This document shows positions 14,384 through 14,418 of a stretch of DNA of 14,418 nucleotides, piece after piece; position 1 is the stretch's first letter, and every line of letters starts with the position of its first letter. The translations under genes and the position numbers were made by a program. Under the pieces are notes generated by a model, which saw only the letters and a program-made list of their open reading frames with translations, was not told the origin of the DNA and searched no databases. Source of the DNA: an uncultured bacterium (lineage in GTDB: Bacteria > Planctomycetota > Planctomycetia > Pirellulales > UBA1268). The stretch spans positions 1-14,418 of the forward strand of contig CALGAS010000186.1 of the NCBI GenBank assembly GCA_937959175.1, in the 5' to 3' direction.

Positions 14384-14418
14384 CCCCCGCTCCGCCCTGC
14401 CCCCGCCAACTCCACCGG

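Noticed and set aside
14380..14418. Possible C-terminus of a gene upstream of truA, ending in TGA that overlaps the truA ATG
   Set aside because: Only 12 codons are visible with no motif; an open frame this short is expected by chance in GC-rich sequence.

Overview
The window is GC-rich (roughly two thirds G+C by eye) bacterial chromosome, most likely from a planctomycete. The reasons are exported proteins of types common in that phylum (a DUF11-like Cys-rich lipoprotein, a TlpA protein with a long helical N-terminal part, a LolA-like exported protein), several starts without a Shine-Dalgarno sequence, and a compact eukaryotic-type Ser/Thr kinase set among housekeeping genes. I see no phage, insertion sequence, CRISPR array, rRNA or tRNA. 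The species cannot be named from sequence alone.

Left part (1-4946, all on the minus strand). A cassette of three envelope genes reads right to left: a Gly/Pro-rich lipoprotein (3675-4946), an exported protein that shares a domain with it (2873-3559), and a Cys-rich lipoprotein with a C-terminal DUF11-like domain (1449-2876) whose ATG overlaps the preceding stop. Downstream come a membrane-targeted TlpA-type thioredoxin (144-1334) and the first 40 codons of a PLP aminotransferase that runs off the left edge.

Middle (5117-10215). A LolA-like exported protein reads rightward and meets pdxA head-on. Between them, 6097-6211 folds into four consecutive hairpins. pdxA is divergent from a small four-helix membrane protein with two membrane-associated His residues. 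That gene converges on a ZIP9-like metal transporter, which lies downstream of a DUF457/YdjM-type membrane hydrolase. A 433-bp gene-free stretch separates the hydrolase from the next gene.

Right part (10216-14418). A CvpA-family membrane protein reads rightward. truA, a Ser/Thr kinase and accA form a leftward operon that ends at a strong intrinsic terminator (11477-11504). Between cvpA and this terminator lies a roughly 142-nt element (11282-11423) with a perfect 19-bp terminal stem and a second 9-bp stem. It is either a structured RNA or a MITE-like repeat.

The least explained parts are the envelope cassette (two neighbouring paralogues of an unrecognised domain followed by a protein with cysteines every five residues), the 142-nt structured element and the four-hairpin element. 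All functions are read from motifs; no database search was possible.
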